Source of the DNA: Isoetes taiwanensis
Lineage: Eukaryota; Streptophyta; Lycopodiopsida; Isoetales; Isoetaceae
Length of the DNA: 64,000 nucleotides
NCBI GenBank assembly: GCA_021234155.1
Contig: JAJEKV010000095.1
Coordinates: 2,500,372-2,564,371 of the forward strand
Direction: 5' to 3'
Made by a program: the position numbers and the translations under genes. Below the pieces are notes generated by a model. The model searched no databases. It worked only from the letters and a program-made list of their open reading frames with translations, and had not been told where the DNA came from. Positions 43,880-55,684 of this stretch are shown here, in pieces; the stretch's first letter is position 1; each line of letters begins with the position of its first letter.

Positions 43880-45517
43880 GCCCCTACGTCGAAAATATGG
43901 CCATTTTTTCTTTTCGGAGACGTTCCTTGGGAGATGAGCTACCGTTTGAACAATGGGATTAGCAGATGGAGCAGTTTTGGTGCCCTGATACTTAAACCCT
44001 ACGAAATATATAGGGTTTAGGTTATGGCAGCCCACCCTGCCTCTAAAGTGGCCGAGAGCTTGCTTGCAGGGTTTCCTCTAGGGTTTGAAGAGGAGGAGAA
44101 CAAAAAACACCCCCGGCACCTGTTCCATACTTGCCCCGTCGCGATGGCTCAAAAGCCCAGATTGCCAATTACATGCTATCTTTAGATTATAAGTGCACTA
44201 GGCAAGGCCAAGTACGTTGAGCGAAAGGTCGGCTAGTTGCCCATAACGAGTCGAGTTTGGCTTTGTCGATCATAATAGTTGGTCTCTAGAGTAAATTGGA
44301 TGCTACAGACTGCGCGAACTCAAAACCACATTCCGAGCTCGCTAGAGTGGGGAACTGGGGAAACACTTCATTTCCCCCTCGTGCCCCTACGTCGAAAAGG
44401 GGGAAATTTGAAGTTTGGCACATCCGTGCGGTGGATGGCCATTTTTTCTTTTTGGAGGCGTTTCTTGGTAGATGAGCTACCCTTTGAATGGTGGGATTAG
44501 CAGATGGAGCGGTTTTGGTGCCCCGATACTTAAACCCTACGAAATATGTAGGGTTTAGGTTTTGGCAGCCCTCCCTGCCTCTGAAGTGGTCGAGAGCTTG
44601 CTTGCAGAGTTTCCTCTAGAGTTCGAAGAGGAGGAGAACAAAAACACCCTCGGTACCGGTTCCATACTTGCCCGCTCAAAAGCCCGAATTGCTGAATATA
44701 TGATATCTTTAGATTATAAGTGCACTAGGCAAGGCCGAAAAGTCGTTGAGAGAAAGGTCGCTAGTTGCCCACAACGAGTCTAGTTTGGCTCCATCGGTCA
44801 TAATAGTTGGTCCCTAAAGTAAATTGGATGCTACGGACTCATGCGCGAACTCAAAACCACATTCCGTGATCGCTAGAGTGGGGAACTGGGGGAACACTTC
44901 ATTTTCCCCTCGTGCCCCTACGTCGAAAAGGGGGGAATTTGGGGTTTGGTACATCCGTAAGGTGGATGGCCATTTTTTCTTTTTTCGAGCCGTTCTCGGT
45001 AGATGAGCTACCCTTTGAATCGGTGGGATTAGCAAATGGAGCGGTTTTGGTGCTTCGATACTTAAACCCTACGAAATATGTAGGGTTTAGGTTTTGTCAG
45101 CCCTCCCTGGCTCTGAATTGGTCGAGAGCTTGCTTGCAGGGTTTGCTCTAGAGTTCGAAGAGGAGGAGAACAAAAAACACCCCCCAGGCACGGGTTCCAT
45201 ACTTGCCCCGTCGCGATGGGTCAAAAGCCCGGACTGCTGACTATATGGTATCTTTAGATTATAAGTGCACTAGGCAAGGCCGAGTGTGTTGAGCGAAAGG
45301 TCGGCTAGAACGAGTCGAACCCGTGTGTATCTAGAATATTCCAGAATATTCTATATTGGCTTGAGTTGTTTGAGTTGATGTTTTTTGTTGAGAAGATTTT
45401 TGGCTCCGTCGATCATAATAGTTGGTCCCTAAAGTAAATTGGATGCTACGGACTCATGCACAAACTCAAAACCACATTCCGAGATCGCTAGAGTGGCGAA
45501 CTAGGGGAACACTTCAA
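43880..45517. repeat. Tandem satellite B, about 515-bp unit, three units
   Basis: The anchor GCCCCTACGTCGAAAA occurs near 43,880, 44,383 and 44,914. Each unit carries a palindrome AAACCCTAC...GTAGGGTTT made of the plant telomere-like motif, with a 7-nt loop GAAATAT in the commonest form. Short frames (RWMAIFSF...) recur but drift between units, so coding is unlikely. The third unit includes a 66-bp insertion with ATTCCAGAATATTC near 45,340 and runs straight into the tRNA array at 45,518. A partial copy sits inside the Helitron at 51,149-51,335. Confidence 0.8.
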
Positions 45518-45539
45518 TTAGAAGAGTTGAACCACAGGA

Positions 45540-45610
45540 TGCATTGGCCGAGAATCAAACTCGGGTCTGTACCGTGGCAGGGTACTATTCTACCACTAGA
45601 CCACCAATGC
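45540..45610 (-). tRNA. trnG-GCC: tRNA-Gly (GCC), altered T-loop
   Basis: The acceptor stem GCATTGG/CCAATGC, D-arm, anticodon stem GTACC/GGTAC and loop CTGCCAC (anticodon GCC) are intact. The T-loop reads TTTGATT instead of TTCGATT, changing the invariant C56 and the B-box core, so pol III transcription and folding may suffer. Confidence 0.75.
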
Positions 45611-46029
45611 ACAAGTAATACAAATGAATACCTTCTTAATTAACAAGCACATACAACAAACTCAATTAAATGCATCTCATAATCCAGTTCGCATAAAAAT
45701 ATCGTGGTCGTACAATAAGGTAATAGGAATGGTTGTTCTTCTAATAAGTCCAAACAAATGATTATGCCAAGGCATAAAGCGACAAGATTTGCTCAATCAC
45801 CGTGTTGTTCCATGCTTGAACTTGATATCATAAAAAATTGAAGGAATTAACATGTGAATGAGTAACAATGTCGAGCATCGGTGTGCCACTAATGGGGGCT
45901 ATGCATAAACTCTAGAATATTGCGCCAGTGGAAGAGTGCGTAGGGAATCTGAATGACAAACTCTAAATATTAATCGAATGGACGTATGTGATAGTAGGGA
46001 CTATAAAATAATATGAACAAGCTCCTACA

Positions 46030-46111
46030 CGTGGATGATAGGATTCGAACCTATGCGAGCGAAGCCCACATGATTTCTGGTCATGCCCAATAACCACTCT
46101 GACACATCCAC
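46030..46111 (-). tRNA. trnS-AGA: tRNA-Ser (AGA)
   Basis: The acceptor GTGGATG/CATCCAC, T-arm ATAGG-TTCGAAT-CCTAT, a long class II variable arm, and anticodon arm CATGA-CCAGAAA-TCATG with anticodon AGA are all present. Length 82 nt including the discriminator G. A TTTT run on the minus strand lies about 25 nt downstream. Confidence 0.88.
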
Positions 46112-46289
46112 GACGACATCTGGAATACTTCCGATTCTTCTTAGATCATTGAGATATTTAGGAGAATAGGATTTGGCTAGTCATATGTTTGATGGTAGCT
46201 TCGATCTCATTATCAACATGGTTTAATGCATTAAATCTTCTTTTTGGCTCTTGCGCCAAGAACAAAATTAGAAGAGTTGAACCACAGGA

Positions 46290-46363
46290 TGCATTGGCCG
46301 AGAATTGAACTCGGTCTCCACTGCAATGTGGCAGGTACTATTCTACCACTAGACCACCAATGC
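46290..46363 (-). pseudogene. tRNA-Gly pseudogene
   Basis: The acceptor stem and B box survive, but the anticodon stem does not pair (GTAC before CTGCCAC, ATTGC after) and bases are inserted before the T-arm. Confidence 0.7.
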
Positions 46364-46741
46364 ACAAGTAATACAAATGAATACCTTCTTAATTAACAAG
46401 CACATACAACAAACTCAATTAAATGCATCTCATAATCCAGTTCGCAAAAAAATATCGTGGTCGTACAATAAGGTGTAGGAATGGTTAAGTCCAAACAAAT
46501 GATTATGCCAAGGCATAAAGCGACAAGATTTGCTCAATCACCGTGTTCTTCCATGCTTGAACTTGATATCATAAAAAATTGAAAGAATTAACATGTGAAT
46601 GAGTAACAATGTCGAGCATTGGTGTGCCACTAATGGAGGCTATGCATAAACTCTAGAATATTGCGCCAGTGGAAGAGTGCGTAGGGAATCTGAATGACAA
46701 ACTCTAAATATTAATCGAATGGACGTATGTGATAGGGACTA

Positions 46742-48690
46742 TCTTATATTATAAAATTATAGCGTGTGTCTTCAATGGAGCCCTAAATCGGACGGTCGAG
46801 GATTTGATTGACCAATGGTGGAGATGATGTGTGCGTGTCTTCAACTAAAATTTCATCTCGACTATGGCTTCAATATGAAAGGGAAAAGGAAAAAGGAAAA
46901 GGAAAAGGGAAAGGGAAAAGGGAAAGGGAAAGGGAAAGGGAAAGGGAAAGGGAAAGGGAAAGGGAAAAGGAAAAACGATGAAAGGGAATAGGGAAAAGGG
47001 GAAAAGGAAAAGGGGAAGGGAAAAGGAAAAAGCGATGAAAGGGAAAAAAAGGGAAAAGGGAAAAGGGAAAAGGAAAAGGGGAAGGGAAAAGGAAAAAGCG
47101 ATGAAAGGGAAAAGGAAAAAGGAAAAGGGGAAGGGAAAAGGAAAAAAAACGATGAAAGGGAAAAAAAAAAGGGGAAAAGGGAAAGGGGGGGAAGGAAAAG
47201 GAAAAGGGTAAGGGAAAAGGAAAAACGATGAAGGGGAAAAGGGCAAGGAAAAGGGGAAGGGAAAAGGAAAAACGATGAAAGGGAAAAGGGAAAAGGGAAA
47301 AGAGAAAAGGAAAAGGGGAAGGGAAAAGGAAAAACGATGAAAAGGGAAAAGGGAAAAGGGGAAGGGAAAAGGAAAAACGATGAAAGGGAAAAGGGAAAAG
47401 GGAAAAGGGAAAAGGGAAAAAAAGGGAAAGGGGAAGGAAAAAAAAAAGCGAAAAAGGAAAAGGAAAAGGAATAAAAGAAAGGCAAGAGGAAAAAGGAAAG
47501 AGAAGGTGAAAAGGAAAAAGGGAAAGATAAAAGGAAATAGAAAAAGGAATAGAATAGGCGAGGGGGAAAGGGAAAGGAAAAAGGGCACCGCGAGAAGGGT
47601 AAGAAGTAAGGGTGAGAAAAGGAGAAAAAGGTAAGGGAAAATAAGAAAAGGTTGCAAAGTCCATGGAAAAAAAGAAAGTAAACAGGAAAAGAGAGGGGGA
47701 AAAGGGCAAAAGAGAACTTGGGAAAAGGGAACGAGAAAAAGAGAAAAAAGGAAAGGGCGTAAAAAAAAGAGAAGAGAGAAAGGGTGAAGAAAGAGAAAAA
47801 GGGAAGCAAAAAGAGCATCGAGATAAATAAAGAGGGAAATGATGGAAAAAGGAGGAAAAGGGGTGGGGGGAAAGTAGAATAGACAAAGGGTAGGGAGCAA
47901 GGAATAGGAAAAGAGGAAAAGAGGAAGGAGAAAAGGGCACGAGAAAAAAGGGAAGAGTGAAAGGGTGAGGAAATAGAAAAAAGAAAGGGAAAAAGAGCAT
48001 GGAAAAGGGAAAAGAAAAAAGAAACAAGAAAGGAGAAAGTGGAAATGGGAAAAGGGGGAAGAGGATGGGGAAAGAATAAAAAAGGGTACATAAAAAAGGT
48101 TGAGAAAAGGGAATGGAAAGAGGCATATGAAAAGGGAAAGGGAACGGGAAAGGGAAAATGTAAAGAAAGGGGAAAGAGAAAGGAAAGGGAAAAAGGGAAC
48201 AGTGCAAAGCAAAAGGGTGGGGAAAGTATGAAAAGGGAATGGAAAGTTGAAAGGAAAAGGGAAGCGAAAAAAGGAGAAGGGAAAGCAAAAAGAGCATGAG
48301 GAAAAGGAGAGAGAGAAATGGGAAAAGAGATGGGGAAAAGAGCACGTGATCAAGAGGAAGAGGGTGGGGAAAGGAAGAAAAGGGCACATGAAAAGGTAAG
48401 CAAAAGAGAACGAAAAAAAATGCATGAGAAACGGGAAAGAGAAAGGGAAAAGGAAAAGGAAGAGGAAGGGGAAAACGAAATGGAAAAAGAGTAGTAGAAA
48501 AATGGGAAGAGTGGGGAAAGATAAAAAGGAAGGGAAAAAACTGATAAGAAAAAGAGAAAGAAAAAAAGGGGAAGGGGAAAGGGAAGGCAAAGGGAGGGAG
48601 AAGGGGGTTAGAAAAAAAAAAGGAGAATAAAAAAAGAAAGAAATTAAAGGTTCCTAATTTATGCCCAGCAAGGCTGGGTACCATTACTAG
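46742..48690 (+). mobile_element. Helitron inserted in the tRNA array (empty site known)
   Basis: Boundaries read GGGACTA|TCTTATATTATA and CATTACTAG|TAAAATAATATG. Uninterrupted copies in the same array (46,005; 49,511; 50,339) read GGGACTATAAAATAATATG, so the element went exactly between A and T with no duplication, as Helitrons do. The 3' hairpin CCCAGCAAGGCTGGG (48,664-48,678) stands 8 nt before CTAG. The body is a homopurine minisatellite; no transposition protein is encoded. Size 1,949 bp. Confidence 0.93.
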
Positions 48691-48716
48691 TAAAATAATA
48701 TGAACATGCTCCTACA

Positions 48717-48798
48717 CGTGGATGATAGGATTCGAACCTATGCGAGCAAAGCCCACATGATTTCTAGTCATGCCCAATAACCACTCTGGCACATCCAC
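48717..48798 (-). tRNA. trnS-AGA: tRNA-Ser (AGA)
   Basis: A complete cloverleaf: acceptor GTGGATG/CATCCAC, anticodon arm CATGA-CTAGAAA-TCATG (AGA), T-arm intact with B box GGTTCGAATCC. Length 82 nt. Confidence 0.9.
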
Positions 48799-49055
48799 GC
48801 CAGCAAGTGGAATACTTCCGATACTTCTTAGATCATTGAGATATTTAGGAGGATAGGATTTGGCTAGTCATTTATTCTCTCTCATTCTGATGTTTGATGG
48901 TTGGAAGAGCAAGATTAGCTTCGATCTCATTTCTCACCCTATGGTGCAATCGATTGCTCAGTTATCCTTATGTCATTATCAAAATGGTTTAATGCATTAA
49001 ATCTTCTTTTTGGCTCTTGCGCCAAGAACAAAATTGGAAGAGTTGAACCACAGGA

Positions 49056-49126
49056 TGCATTGGCCGAGAATCGAACTCGGGTCTGTACCGTGGCAGGGTA
49101 CTATTCTACCACTAGACCACCAATGC
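49056..49126 (-). tRNA. trnG-GCC: tRNA-Gly (GCC), best preserved copy
   Basis: All four stems pair; anticodon loop CTGCCAC (GCC); T-loop TTCGATT and B box GAGTTCGATTC are intact; the A box TGGTCTAGTGG is present. Length 71 nt with the discriminator A. Confidence 0.92.
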
Positions 49127-49543
49127 ACAAGTAATACAAATGAATACCTTCTTAATTAACAAGCACATACAACCAACTCAATCAAATGCATCTCATAATC
49201 CAGTTTTCAAAAAAATATCTTGGTCGTACAATAAGGTGCAGGAATGGTTGTTCTTCTAATAAGTCCAAACAAACGATTATGCCAAGGCATAAAGGGACAA
49301 GATTTGCTCAATCACCGTGTTTTTCCATGCTTGAACTTGATATCATAAAAAATTGGAAGAATTAACATGTGAATGAGTAACAATGTCGAGCATTGGTGTG
49401 CCACTAATGGGGCTATGCATAAACTCTAGAATATTGCGCCAAAGGGAAGAGTGCGGGGGAAACCGAATGACAAACTCTAAGTATTAATCGAATGGACGTA
49501 TGTGATAGTAGGGACTATAAAATAATATGAACAAGCTCCTACA

Positions 49544-49626
49544 CGTGGATGATAGGATTCAAACCTATGCGCAGCCAAAGCCCACATGATTTCTGGTCAT
49601 GCCCAATAACCACTCGACACATCCAC
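49544..49626 (-). pseudogene. tRNA-Ser pseudogene (altered B box)
   Basis: The acceptor and anticodon arm (AGA) remain, but the T-loop reads TTTGAAT, the variable arm has inserted bases (GCAGCC on plus) and the D-arm is shortened (CACTCGACAC on plus). Confidence 0.65.
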
Positions 49627-49884
49627 GGCGACATATCCGAATACTTCCGATTCTTCTTAGATCATTGAGATATTTAGGAGGATAGGATTTGTCTAGTCAT
49701 TTGTTCTCTCTCATTGTGATGTTTGATGGTTGGAAGAGCAAGATTAGCTTCGATCTCATTTCTCACACTATGGTGCAATCGATTGCTCAGTTATCCTCAT
49801 GTCATTATCAACATGGTTTAATGCATTAAATCTTCTTTTTGGCTCTTGCGCCAAGAACAAAATTGGAAAAGTTGAACCACAGGA

Positions 49885-49953
49885 TGCATTGGCCGAGAAT
49901 CGAACTTCGGTCCATGCGGTGGCGGTACTATTCTACCACTAGACCACCAATGC
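49885..49953 (-). pseudogene. tRNA-Gly pseudogene
   Basis: The acceptor and D-arm are kept. The anticodon arm is disrupted (GTACCGCCACCGCATGG, minus strand) and the T-stem has an extra base. Confidence 0.7.
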
Positions 49954-50368
49954 ACAAGTAATACAAATGAATACCTTCTTAATTAACAAGCACATACAAC
50001 CAACTCAATCAAATGCATCTCATAGTCTAGTTCTCAAAAAAATATCTTGGTCGTACAATAAGGTGCAGGAATGGTTGTTCTTCTAATAAGTCCAAACAAA
50101 CGATTATGCCAAGGCATAAAGAGACAAGATTTGCTCAATCACCGTGTTTTTCCATGCTTGAACTTGATATCATAAAAAATTGAAAGAATTAACATGTGAA
50201 TGAGTAACAATGTCGAGCATTGGTGTGCCACTAATGGGGACACTGCATAAACTCTAGAATATTGCGCCAGTGGAAGAGTGCGTGGGGAATCTGAATGATA
50301 AACTCTAAATATTAATCGAATGGACGTATGTGATAGGGACTATAAAATAATATGAACAAGCTCCTACA

Positions 50369-50450
50369 CGTGGATGATAGGATTCGAAACTATGCGAGCA
50401 AAGCCCACATGATTTCTAGTCATGCCCAATAATCACTCTGGCACATCCAC
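50369..50450 (-). pseudogene. tRNA-Ser (AGA) with damaged T-stem
   Basis: This copy is complete except that the conserved G53:C61 pair is lost (ATAGT-TTCGAAT-CCTAT), which also alters the B box. It may still fold. Confidence 0.55.
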
Positions 50451-51148
50451 GCCAGCATGTGGAATACTTCCGATACAGATCATTGAGATATTTAGGAGGA
50501 TAGGATTTGGCTAGTCATTTATTCTCTCTCATTCTGATGTTTGATGGTTGGAAGAGCAAGATTAGCTTCGATCTCATTTCTCACCCTATGGTGCAATCGA
50601 TTGCTCAGTTATCCTTATGTCATTACTAGTTAAGGTGCCCAGCGTTGCTGGGCATAGCTAAGAACTGTGAATGATATACTGGAGCAATTGTTAAATGGAT
50701 TCATGTTTTTAAAATTAGATAAGCAAGAGCATTCGAACACATTTCGCACTTCCCCTTACTTTTCCCTTTGTCTACTAAATTTTTTTTTTCTATTTTCCCT
50801 TTGCCCCTTTCTTTTTCCATTATTCCATTTCCCCTATTTCCCTTTTCTGTTTTTTGCTTCCCTATTTTTCCTTTTCTATTTTCCCCTTCCCTTTTCTCCA
50901 ATTTGTGGTTGCCCTTTTTCCTTTCCCTCTACCCTTTCCACCTCTCTTTTCCAATTTCCCTCTTCCCCTTTTCCTCGTGCCCTTTTTTCTAAGTTTTTCT
51001 TTCCCCTTTCCCCTTTCCTTTCCCTTTTCCCTTTTCCCTTCCCTTCTCCCTACCTTTTCTTTTTCCCCCTTTTTCCCTTCCCTTTTCCTCCTTTGCCCAG
51101 CCCTTCCGTCTTCCCTTCTTTCTAGTGCCCTTTTTCTTTCCTTCCCCC

Positions 51149-51335
51149 TAGTGCCCCTATGTCGAAAAGGGGAGAATTTGGGGTTTGGCACATCCGTGCG
51201 GTGGATGGCCAGTTTTTCTTTTCGGAGACGTTCCTTGGGAGATGAGCTACCGTCTGAACGATGGAATTAGCAGATGGAGCGGTTTTGGTACCCTGATACT
51301 TAAACCCTACGAAATATGTAGGGTTTAGGTTTTGT
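51149..51335 (+). repeat. Partial satellite B copy inside the Helitron
   Basis: GTGCCCCTATGTCGAAAAGG through AAACCCTACGAAATATGTAG matches the satellite unit at 44,380-44,560. Confidence 0.8.
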
Positions 51336-52567
51336 CAGGGTTGAATATAAGTAAAGCATGTTGTTTTAAGTTGTTGCCTAGGTGAAGTTAATTATTTGAA
51401 CGTTTGGCGCCTTATTGCTAGATGTTACAATGGATATGAATATTGTTGGAGTCTAAAAAAGGATCTTGTACTTTCTTGAGATTTTATGATTTTAGCTTGG
51501 CTAACAGACTTCTAAAATAAGGTTAGATGGAAATGAGGATGGAGAAATGTATCATTGATTCACTACATTATTTCTCTATCCATACATCTAAAATTGAACA
51601 TTGCTTATTATAAGAAATAAAAGTCTTAGGAACATGCTCGACGTTAATTAGAGTTTTGGACATTAATACCCCTTATCACAAGTGACTTATGCCCTCAACT
51701 TTCGCTAGAATCTAGGCTAGAATGATACATTGTTGGTAACGAAAGGATTTGTCATTGTTGCTATAAGAGAATCCTTGACAATGATGCTCTACACCATGCC
51801 TCTAGAGCTCTTCACCACTCTAAATATGCAAGGGAACACCTAAATCATGCATGATAAACATTTTAAATAATCTAGGACCTCTTTCAGACAAAATGTGCAC
51901 ACTGTATGGATACTAAATAGTATACCACACATAATACATTGCCGAAAAGAAAAGTACAAATGTACACTTAGGTAGAAAACATAGACCACACCATGCAACC
52001 ACTAAACAAGTCAATGTACATAACATAGTCTATAATTACAAATAGGAATCATGCTCTAAAAGTAGTGCAAAATTAGATATAATAGTTGGAAATACTAGTT
52101 AATGTAAAAAATTATGCTCAAAGTTCGTAATGACTTTAAGGATTGAAATAAGTATATTAAATAAACAACAACATAAACCAACATAATAGACTGCTAACAA
52201 GCATAGTAAATAAGCATGTGCCAAAAAACATAACACCCTTCAAAATCAAACATGGTTTTTGAACCAATAAAAAAAACTTTGGAGGATTAAAACCGGGTTA
52301 AAACTATGTATACGATAGTGTTAACTAGTATGCAAAATCATCTCTAATTATAATATTGCACTGCATGCTTAAAAATCACCTCCTAAACTAGTACTAATTT
52401 TAAGAAACTAGTGTAAGACATATAGAATTAGTATAAGAACTATGATCAAACTAGTAGTGATATTACAAAACCATGAAAGTCATCTAGTTTTTATTGACAT
52501 TATGACTTGCATGTATTAAAAACCACCCTTATACAGGTTTCCATCATGATTATGACTGCAAGTTAAT
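51336..52567. other. AT-rich unassigned cargo in the Helitron
   Basis: No ORF, RNA gene or repeat is recognised in this 1.2 kb. It is bounded by two near-identical 390-bp pyrimidine segments (50,769-51,148 and 52,599-52,988). Confidence 0.4.
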
Positions 52568-54872
52568 TTTTGGGAGCCTTGTGTTTTCCTTTTGCCTTTG
52601 TCTACTAATTTTTTTTTTTTTCTATTTTCCCTTTGCCCCTTTCTTTTTCCATTATTCCATTTCCCCTATTTCCCTTTTCTGTTTTTTGCTTCCCCATTTT
52701 TCCTTTTCTATTTTCCCCTTCCCTTTTCTCCAATTTGTGGTTGCCCTTTTTCCTTTCCCTCTACCCTTTCCACCTCTCTTTTCCAATTTCCCTCTTCCCC
52801 TTTTCCTCGTGCCCTTTTTTCTAAGTTTTTCTTTCCCCTTTCCCCTTTCCCCTTTCCTTTCCCTTTTCCCTTTTCCCTTCCCTTCTCCCTACCTTTTCTT
52901 TTTCCCCCTTTTTCCCTTCCCTTTTCCTCCTTTGCCCAGCCCTTCCATCTTCCCTTCTTTCTAGTGCCCTTTTTCTTTCCTTCCCCCCCCTTTTTCTTTT
53001 CCATCTTTCCCTTTCCCTTTTTCCATGTCCATTTTTCCTTCGGGTTTTCCCCTTTCCTCACCCTTTCCCTCTTCCCTTTTTTGCCATGTCCCTTTTCTCT
53101 TCTATTTTTTCATGCTTTGTTTCGCTCCTCTTTTCCCCTTTCTTCACATTTTCCCTCCTCCCCTTTTCCTTTTTTCCTTCTCTTTTTCTTTTTCTATTTT
53201 GCTCTTCCTTTTTGTTCACCTCCCTTTCTATTTTTAGACATTTTACCTCCTTTTGCCTTTTTCCCATTTTGCTTTTTCCCCTTTTTGACGTTTTGCCTTT
53301 TCCATTTTCCCCCTCCTTGCTTTTTACTTTTTCAATATCTCCCTTTTCCTTTTTCCCTCCCATTTTCACATTCCCTTTTTCCTTTTACTTTATTTTATTT
53401 TTCTTTTTTCTCCCATTCCATCCCCTTATGGATTCCCTTTCCCTTTTCCCTTTTCCTTTGACTTTTCTTTCTTTTTTTTACTAATGGCCTTTTTAGAAAA
53501 CTTCCCTTTTCCTCCTCTCCCAACCCTTTTCTCTCTTCCGCTTTTATTACAAATGTCCTTTTTCCCTTCCATTTCCCTCTCTTCCGCCTCCTTTTCCTTA
53601 CCTTTTTCCCTTTCTTTTCTCATGTCTTTTTTCCATTCCCTTTATTTCTCTTCCCTTTTACAACAACATAAACCTTCCTTAACTTTGCCCATCCTTTCCC
53701 TCTTCCCCTTTTTCTCGTAGTCTTTTTTCTTTCCACTTTCTTCCGTCATTTGTTCTTTTCTTTTCCTTTTCCCTTTCCTCCCTCTTTTCTTTTCTTCCTC
53801 CCCTTTTCTCTCTTCCTCCCTCTTTTCTCTCTTCCTTTTTTTTCGCTTCTCTCCTTCTTTTCTCTTCCTCTTTTCCATGCCCTTTTCCCCTTTTAGCCCC
53901 TCCCTCCCTTTTTCCCCTTTCCATCCCTTCTCCCTCCCTTTATCTCTTTCCATTTTTTTTTAAATCTTTTTCCCTTCCTTTTCTCCTTTTCCCAACCTTT
54001 TTTCCTCTTCCCCTTTCCCATTGTCCCTTTCAAGCTTCCCTCCTCCTCTCCCTTTTGCCCCTTTTCCTCTCCCTTTTCTCTTTTTCCTTTTCCCTTCCCT
54101 TCTCTTAACACCCTTTTCCTCATCCCCTTTTCCCTTCCCTTTTAATCCTATCCTCACCCTTTCCCTCTTCTTCTTTTTTGTAATTTGTCCCTTTTTCCTT
54201 TCTTTTTCTCCCTTTCTTTTCCTTTCTCTTTTTTTTGTGCTTTTTGCCATTTCTTTTCCCTTTTATGCGTGCCTTTTTGCGTTTCACTTTGCCCTTTTCT
54301 CCTCCTTTTTCTCCATTCCCCACCTTTTTCCTCTTCCCTTTCCCAATGTTCCTTTTAACATCCCTAATCCTCCCCTTTTGTCCTTTTTTTTTTCTTTCTT
54401 TTTCTTTTCCCTTTTCCTTTTTTCCTTCCCTCCTCTCTACCCTTTTCCTCATCCCCTTTTCAACTTCCCTTTTAATCCTATCCTCATCCTATCCATCTTC
54501 TCATTTTTGTAGTGTCCTTTTTTTTCTTTATTTTCCCTTCCCTTTTTCAGGTGCTCTTTTCCCTTTCCTTTTTTTTTCTTTCTTTCTTTCCCTTTTACCC
54601 GTGCCTTTTGCCTTTCATTTTGCCTTTTTCTCCTCCCTTTTCCTTTTCCCTTTTCCCTTCAGACATTAGAGCATGGCCAATCATGATGGTGGGAAGTCGT
54701 GTGACAAATCTCAGTCTTCGGATGCAATTAGTTGATCTCAACCATCCAAATTAGGGTTTGATTCATGACATACACTAAAACTTTATAATATAAGACCAAC
54801 ATGGTTTAATGCATTAAATCTTCTTTTTGGCTCTTGCGCCAAGAACAAAATTAGAAGAGTTGAACCACAGGA

Positions 54873-54943
54873 TGCATTGGCCGAGAATCAAACTCGGGTC
54901 TGTACCGTGGCAGGGTACTATTCTACCACTAGACCACCAATGC
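54873..54943 (-). tRNA. trnG-GCC: tRNA-Gly (GCC), altered T-loop
   Basis: Same sequence as the copy at 45,540-45,610, including the T-loop TTTGATT change; the other arms are intact. The shared change shows these two units are close relatives. Confidence 0.75.
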
Positions 54944-55358
54944 ACAAGTAATACAAATGAATAGCTTCTTAATTAACAAGCACATACAACCAACTCAATC
55001 AAATGCATCTCATAATCCAGTTCTCAAAAAAATATCGTGGTCGTACAATAAGATGCAGGAATGGTTGTTCTTCTAATAAGTCCAAACAAATGATTATGCC
55101 AAGGCATAAAGCGACAAGATTTGCTCAATCACCGTGTTCTTCCATGCTTGAACTTCATATCATAAAAAATTGAAAGAATTAACATGTGAATGAGTAACAA
55201 TGTCGAGCATTGGTGTGCCACTAATGGGGGCTATGCATAAACTCTAGAATATTGCGCCAGTGGAAGAGTGCGTAGGGAATCTGAATGACAAACTCTAAAT
55301 ATTAATCGAATGGACGTATGTGATAGGGACTATAAAATAATATGAACAAGCTCCTACA

Positions 55359-55440
55359 CGTGGATGATAGGATTCGAACCTATGCGAGCAAAGCCCACAT
55401 GATTTCTAGTCTTGCCCAATAACCACTCTGGCACATCCAC
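55359..55440 (-). tRNA. trnS-AGA: tRNA-Ser (AGA), one anticodon-stem mismatch
   Basis: Acceptor and T-arm intact; anticodon arm CAAGA-CTAGAAA-TCATG carries one A:A mismatch in the stem; anticodon AGA. Confidence 0.75.
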
Positions 55441-55684
55441 GCCAGCATGTGGAATACTTCCGATACTTCTTAGATCATTGAGATATTTAGGAGGATAGGA
55501 TTTGGCTAGTCATTTATTCTCTCTCATTCTGATGTTTGATGGTTGGAAGAGCAAGATTAGCTTCGATCTCATTTCTTACCCTATGGTGCAATCTCCTTAT
55601 GTCATTATCAACATGGTTTAATGCATTAAATCTTCTTTTTTGCTCTTGCGCCAAGAACAAAATTAGAAGAGTTGAACCACAAGA

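Larger units (their letters stand above)
50626..54795 (-). mobile_element. Helitron inserted in the tRNA array, minus orientation, 4.17 kb
   Basis: On the minus strand the 5' end is TCTTATATTATAAAG (54,795) and the 3' end is hairpin GCCCAGCAACGCTGGGC then ACCTTAACTAG (CTAG at 50,626-50,629). The flanks rejoin to GTCATTA-CCAACATGG; uninterrupted array copies read GTCATTATCAACATGG (49,801; 55,600), an A|T target with one later base change. The interior holds pyrimidine (+) tracts at 50,750-51,148 and 52,586-54,660, a partial satellite B copy (51,149-51,335) and 1.2 kb of unassigned AT-rich DNA. Non-autonomous. Confidence 0.88.

Noticed and set aside
43880-45151. Recurring frame with RWMAIFSF...DELPFE as a small protein family
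   Set aside because: The frame breaks and drifts among the three satellite units; no start or stop is conserved.
46845-48684. Open frames of up to 604 codons on the minus strand
   Set aside because: Same homopurine tract artefact, inside a Helitron with defined non-coding body.
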